Assembly (NCBI GenBank): GCA_024278345.1
Contig: JAJRTK010000085.1
Location: 1 to 26,855, forward strand
Origin: a bacterium
GTDB lineage: Bacteria > CSSED10-310 > JAJRTK01
Direction: 5' to 3'
Length of the DNA stretch: 26,855 nt
Numbering within the stretch: the stretch's first letter is position 1; each line of letters starts with the position of its first letter. The position numbers and the translations under genes were made by a program. This document shows positions 23,860-26,855 of the stretch, one piece after another. The notes under the pieces are model-generated. The model was not told where the DNA came from. It was given only the letters and a program-made list of their open reading frames with translations, and made no database searches.

Positions 23860-24972
23860 ATGGACTTTAGCTTGACTGGGAGACAGAACGAGGTTCTGGA
23901 TGCGGCCCGGGAATTCGTCCAGTGCATGGAGGTTGCGCCGCCTTCTGAATTGGGGCCTCCCAACGGGATAGGTCCGCTCATTCGGGAGATCGGCCCCACG
24001 GGTCTTCTGGCAGTGGGGCTGCCCAGCGAGCTTGGTGGAGACGGGACGGATTATCTCTCCATTGTCTTGCTTCTTGAGGCGCTAGCTGAGGCGCACCCTC
24101 TTCTTGCTCTCCGCGTGGCGACGCACAGGCTTCAGTGCATGGAGCATCTGCTACGCTTCGGAGCTCCCAGGCAGAAGTCAGAATGGCTTCCTCGGTTGGC
24201 ATCGGGGGAGCTCCTGGGTTCCTGGGTCCCGGAAATGGGTCCCGGGGCATCTCACGGTCGCCTGGAGCCGCGCCTCTTGGCCACGCAAGCGGCACCTGGC
24301 TGGACTCTGGACGGAACCGAGTCGTTTGTGGTGGGCACGGCTGAAGCCGATCTTTTCGTGGTCCTGGCCAAATTAGAGAGCGGTCGTTTGATCGCTTTTC
24401 TGCTTCCGCGGCAGAACCAAGGTTTCCGGAGCCGCGCTCAGGCCGCGGCCGCGAGTTTTGGGCAGGATGCCATGGGGATTCTGCTCTTTGAGGGGTGTGA
24501 AGTGGAAGCCCAATGGCAGTTAGGTACGCTTTTGGCGGATGAGGATTTACGGTGCTTGATGAGCTGCCGTCGTCTCGGTCTGGCAGCAGTGGCCATGGGT
24601 CTGGCCCAGCGGGCTCTGGACGCTGCCAGGACTGGATTGGTGGCGGGGCCTGGAAAATCCGCTCAGCCTCTGGAGTGGTTGGTGGCCAATGCGGCCACGG
24701 ACCTTGATTCGGCGCGGCTGTTAAGCTACGAGGCCGCCCGGGTTCTCGACGGAGGCGATGACGCCGTGGCTGAAACGGCCGCGGCCAAGCTCCTGGGCGT
24801 ACGTGCGGCCCTGGGTGCGGCCCAGGCAGCCGCCGAGATCCGTGGGTTGGAGATTTATCTTGAGGACTCTCCGGCATCCCTGATCTGGGCGCAGGCGAAA
24901 CAGTGCCAACTCCGGGGCGGGAGCGATGATCTGCTTCGGCTGGAGATCGCACGATCATTATTGGGCGTCTGA
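23860..24972 (+). CDS. Divergent acyl-CoA dehydrogenase homologue
   Basis: A 370-residue protein with the whole acyl-CoA dehydrogenase fold: helical N-terminus (GLLAVGLPSELGGDG), middle beta domain (WVPEMGPGASHGR; WTLDGTESFVVGTAEADLFVV), and C-terminal helices (RRLGLAAVAMGLAQRALDAA). It would normally bind FAD and oxidise an acyl-CoA to the enoyl-CoA. However, the usual YEGT catalytic-base block near the C-terminus is RGGS: G353 stands where Glu is expected. The helix-G alternative Glu used by isovaleryl-CoA dehydrogenase is also not evident (DLRCLM, about 229-234). The usual R-x-x-F-G FAD-contact block is replaced by GLVAGPGKSAQP. It may be inactive, non-dehydrogenating, or use another base. 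GAGGTG lies about eight nt before the ATG. Its 3' end overlaps the convergent histidine kinase gene by 15 bp. It follows ndk by 55 bp and may be cotranscribed. Confidence 0.85.
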   Translation: MDFSLTGRQNEVLDAAREFVQCMEVAPPSELGPPNGIGPLIREIGPTGLLAVGLPSELGGDGTDYLSIVLLLEALAEAHPLLALRVATHRLQCMEHLLRFGAPRQKSEWLPRLASGELLGSWVPEMGPGASHGRLEPRLLATQAAPGWTLDGTESFVVGTAEADLFVVLAKLESGRLIAFLLPRQNQGFRSRAQAAAASFGQDAMGILLFEGCEVEAQWQLGTLLADEDLRCLMSCRRLGLAAVAMGLAQRALDAARTGLVAGPGKSAQPLEWLVANAATDLDSARLLSYEAARVLDGGDDAVAETAAAKLLGVRAALGAAQAAAEIRGLEIYLEDSPASLIWAQAKQCQLRGGSDDLLRLEIARSLLGV

Positions 24973-26358
24973 GGCGGAATCAGAGGGGAGGAAGACTCGG
25001 AAGGTCGATCCCCTGCCAACCTCGCTTTCAAGCAGGATCCTACCGCCGTGGGCTTCGGCGACCTGTTGTGCAATGGAGAGCCCCAGGCCGCTGGATCCTG
25101 GCGCTCGCGAGCGCGCATAGTCTACGCGATAAAACCTGGAGAAGACTCTGGCCTGGTGTTCGAGAGGAATCCCCACTCCAGAATCGCTCACCTGGAGAAC
25201 GACTTCATTTTTTGGCTTCATCACAGTGACCTCGACCCATCCTTCAGGCGTGTAATAGATGGCGTTCTCCACCAAATTGCGCAGCATCCGGCCTAGCTGC
25301 CCGGGATTGCCAGTTGTCAGAACGGGTTCTGGGGATTGGAGATGAAGCTTGAGCGAAAGGTTCTTTGCCTTCGCAAGGGGAGATAGAGCCGCCACGAGGT
25401 CGGCGGCAAGTTCGTTGAGATCGATGGAATGCGTTTCGATGCCCGGCCGATCCGAGTGGGAGAGAAACAGCAAATCCGAGACGATTTCCGTGAGCTGTTC
25501 TACCTCTTCCAGGCAGGACTCCAGGACGGTCCGATACTCCTTCTCCGTTCGTTTTCCTCGGAGTGCAAGCTCGATCTCGCCTCTCAGGATGGTCAACGGT
25601 GTGCGGAGCTCGTGGGATGCGTCGGCGGAAAACCTCCGAGTCATCTGGAAGCTGCTTTCCAGTCTGTCAATCATTTCGTTGAAGGTGTCCACGAGGCGCC
25701 CGACTTCGTCCTTGGTGGAGATGGGGGGCAAGCGTAGATGAAGACTTCGAGCCGTGAGCTTTCTTGCAGCCCGAGTGACTTCATCGACCGGCGCCAGGGC
25801 TCTTCCCGCCAGCCACCATGCGCCCAAGGCGGAGCCGCCCAGAGCGATGGGGAAAGCCAAGAGCAAAACGATGCGAAGGGTCTTGACCGACCGCTCCACG
25901 TCGGAGAGCGGAGAACCAATCTGAACCAAATGCCGAAGCCGGTTTCGGAAGAAGATGGGAACCGTCAGGACTCGGATGGGCGAGCCCGTGACGCGGATGG
26001 TTTCCAGGGACGCACGGCCTCGTTCGGCTGCGCGAAGGCTTTTTTCCGACGTCGGCAGATCGAGTTGAAGCCGACCGCCTCTGAGATCGACTCGGCCATT
26101 GCGATCCAAAAGCCGGACGACCTTGTCCAGAGGAGAGATCCCCATGCTTTCGAACCATCTCTCTTCAAACGCCTGTTGCATGGTGAGCTGGCGCCTTGTC
26201 AAGCTCGTAGCCACCAGTTCGCCCACCGACTGGAGCGACACGTCCACTTCCCGGAGGAGCGAACGTGCGAAAAGCTGATCGACGCCAATTCCGCCAAGCG
26301 ACAGCACGAACGCCAGAGCGGCTGAAGTCATCAGCGCCAGGCGAACTCTAAGTTTCAT
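24958..26358 (-). CDS. Two-component sensor histidine kinase
   Basis: A 466-residue inner-membrane sensor kinase. A transmembrane helix (~7-28), a ~130-residue extracytoplasmic sensor region, a second helix (~162-184), then HAMP (~185-238). The HisKA box is FSADASHELRTPLTIL with phospho-acceptor H249; the ATPase part has the N box NLVENAIYY (N365), G1 DSGVGIP (392-398) and G2 GSSGLGLSI (421-429). All catalytic motifs are intact. This is the EnvZ/PhoR-like orthodox class. The start overlaps the response-regulator stop by four bp (ATGA), so the pair is translated together, regulator first. The signal cannot be read from sequence. The 3' end overlaps the acyl-CoA dehydrogenase homologue tail to tail. 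Confidence 0.93.
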   Translation of the reverse strand: MKLRVRLALMTSAALAFVLSLGGIGVDQLFARSLLREVDVSLQSVGELVATSLTRRQLTMQQAFEERWFESMGISPLDKVVRLLDRNGRVDLRGGRLQLDLPTSEKSLRAAERGRASLETIRVTGSPIRVLTVPIFFRNRLRHLVQIGSPLSDVERSVKTLRIVLLLAFPIALGGSALGAWWLAGRALAPVDEVTRAARKLTARSLHLRLPPISTKDEVGRLVDTFNEMIDRLESSFQMTRRFSADASHELRTPLTILRGEIELALRGKRTEKEYRTVLESCLEEVEQLTEIVSDLLFLSHSDRPGIETHSIDLNELAADLVAALSPLAKAKNLSLKLHLQSPEPVLTTGNPGQLGRMLRNLVENAIYYTPEGWVEVTVMKPKNEVVLQVSDSGVGIPLEHQARVFSRFYRVDYARSRAPGSSGLGLSIAQQVAEAHGGRILLESEVGRGSTFRVFLPSDSASDAQ

Positions 26359-26855
26359 CGTTTTGGACTCCTGACTTCCATCACGTAGCCAACACCTCGA
26401 ACCGTATGGATGAGCTTTGGTTCAAAATTCCGGTCAAGCTTGTTGCGCAAATACGAGATGTAGACCTCAACGACGTTGGTGGAACTGTCGAAATCAATGC
26501 CCCACACATGTTCGGCGATTTGTGTTTTTGTCACGATGCGTTCCGAATTTGCCAGAAGGTAGCGCAATAAGGAGTACTCCCGGCCGGTAAGCTCGATTTC
26601 CACGTCTCCCCGCCGGACCTTGCGGGAGACTGGATCAAGGGTCAGGTCGGCCAAATGCGTCGCCGATTGGGTGACGAGCTGTCCCCGGCGGGTCAAGGCG
26701 CGAATACGGGCCAGAAGCTCCGCAAATACGAAAGGTTTCGTCAGATAGTCGTCGGCGCCCAGGTCGAGGGCCTCCACTTTCGTCTCGATCTCATCCTTGG
26801 CGGTGAGCATGAGCACCGGCGTGTCGATGCCGAGCTCTCGGAGCTGACGAAGGAC
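26355..26855 (-). CDS. OmpR/PhoB-family response regulator, N-terminus cut by the window edge
   Basis: The C-terminal 166 residues are present. The remaining receiver part has the conserved Thr in VLMLTAKDE and the Lys in DDYLTKPF; the phospho-acceptor Asp and about 60 residues lie beyond the right edge. After a short linker, a winged-helix Trans_reg_C domain is complete: LTGREYSLLRYLLAN, then TKTQIAEHVWGIDFDSSTNVVEVYISYLRNKLD and IHTVRGVGYVME. It is a DNA-binding transcription regulator, cognate to the kinase encoded immediately downstream with a four-bp overlap. Targets are not evident. Confidence 0.93.
   Translation of the reverse strand, partial: VLRQLRELGIDTPVLMLTAKDEIETKVEALDLGADDYLTKPFVFAELLARIRALTRRGQLVTQSATHLADLTLDPVSRKVRRGDVEIELTGREYSLLRYLLANSERIVTKTQIAEHVWGIDFDSSTNVVEVYISYLRNKLDRNFEPKLIHTVRGVGYVMEVRSPKR

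Overview
The window is a stretch of a moderately GC-rich bacterial chromosome (G/C-biased third codon positions, Shine-Dalgarno starts, tightly packed genes) and is mostly housekeeping genes. No rRNA, tRNA, CRISPR array, integrase or transposase was seen. A PilZ-to-AMIN membrane-spanning protein and a membrane-anchored peptidoglycan amidase suggest a Gram-negative-type envelope. The mix of genes resembles deltaproteobacteria and related uncultured phyla, but no marker here fixes the taxon.

Layout. 1-667: gene-free left edge with stacked GC-rich palindromes. 668-4202 (+): probable operon of a conserved unknown protein, a molybdopterin oxidoreductase with an N-terminal 4Fe-4S motif, a small zinc-ribbon membrane protein and a soluble double zinc-ribbon protein. 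4238-9819 (-): isoleucyl-tRNA synthetase of a variant-signature class, preceded by a secreted VWA protein carrying six tandem beta modules. 10122-12495 (+): a ribosome-hibernation (HPF/RaiA-like) domain fused to sigma-factor-like regions, then a membrane-anchored Amidase_3. 12532-15711 (-): a 1059-residue PilZ / acidic / transmembrane / AMIN protein convergent with the amidase. 16359-16925 (+): unknown protein. 16971-20766 (-): DUF2203 protein, a SAMHD1-like HD phosphohydrolase and glmS. 21244-24972 (+): sucC, sucD, ndk and a divergent acyl-CoA dehydrogenase homologue. 24958-26855 (-): two-component pair, the response regulator cut by the right edge.

Functional themes. Envelope and peptidoglycan: GlmS makes the amino-sugar precursor, the amidase cleaves peptide stems, and AMIN domains normally target such amidases, here on a separate protein with a PilZ-like cytoplasmic end. 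Central metabolism and nucleotides: SucCD makes a nucleoside triphosphate next to Ndk, and the HD protein may hydrolyse dNTPs. Translation: IleRS and the HPF fusion.

Most unusual: the HPF-sigma fusion, the PilZ-AMIN protein facing an AMIN-less amidase, the six-module VWA protein, the acyl-CoA dehydrogenase homologue without its catalytic base, a dispersed ~51-bp repeat in at least three intergenic gaps, and a triple palindrome at the left edge. No complete new defence or mobile system was identified.
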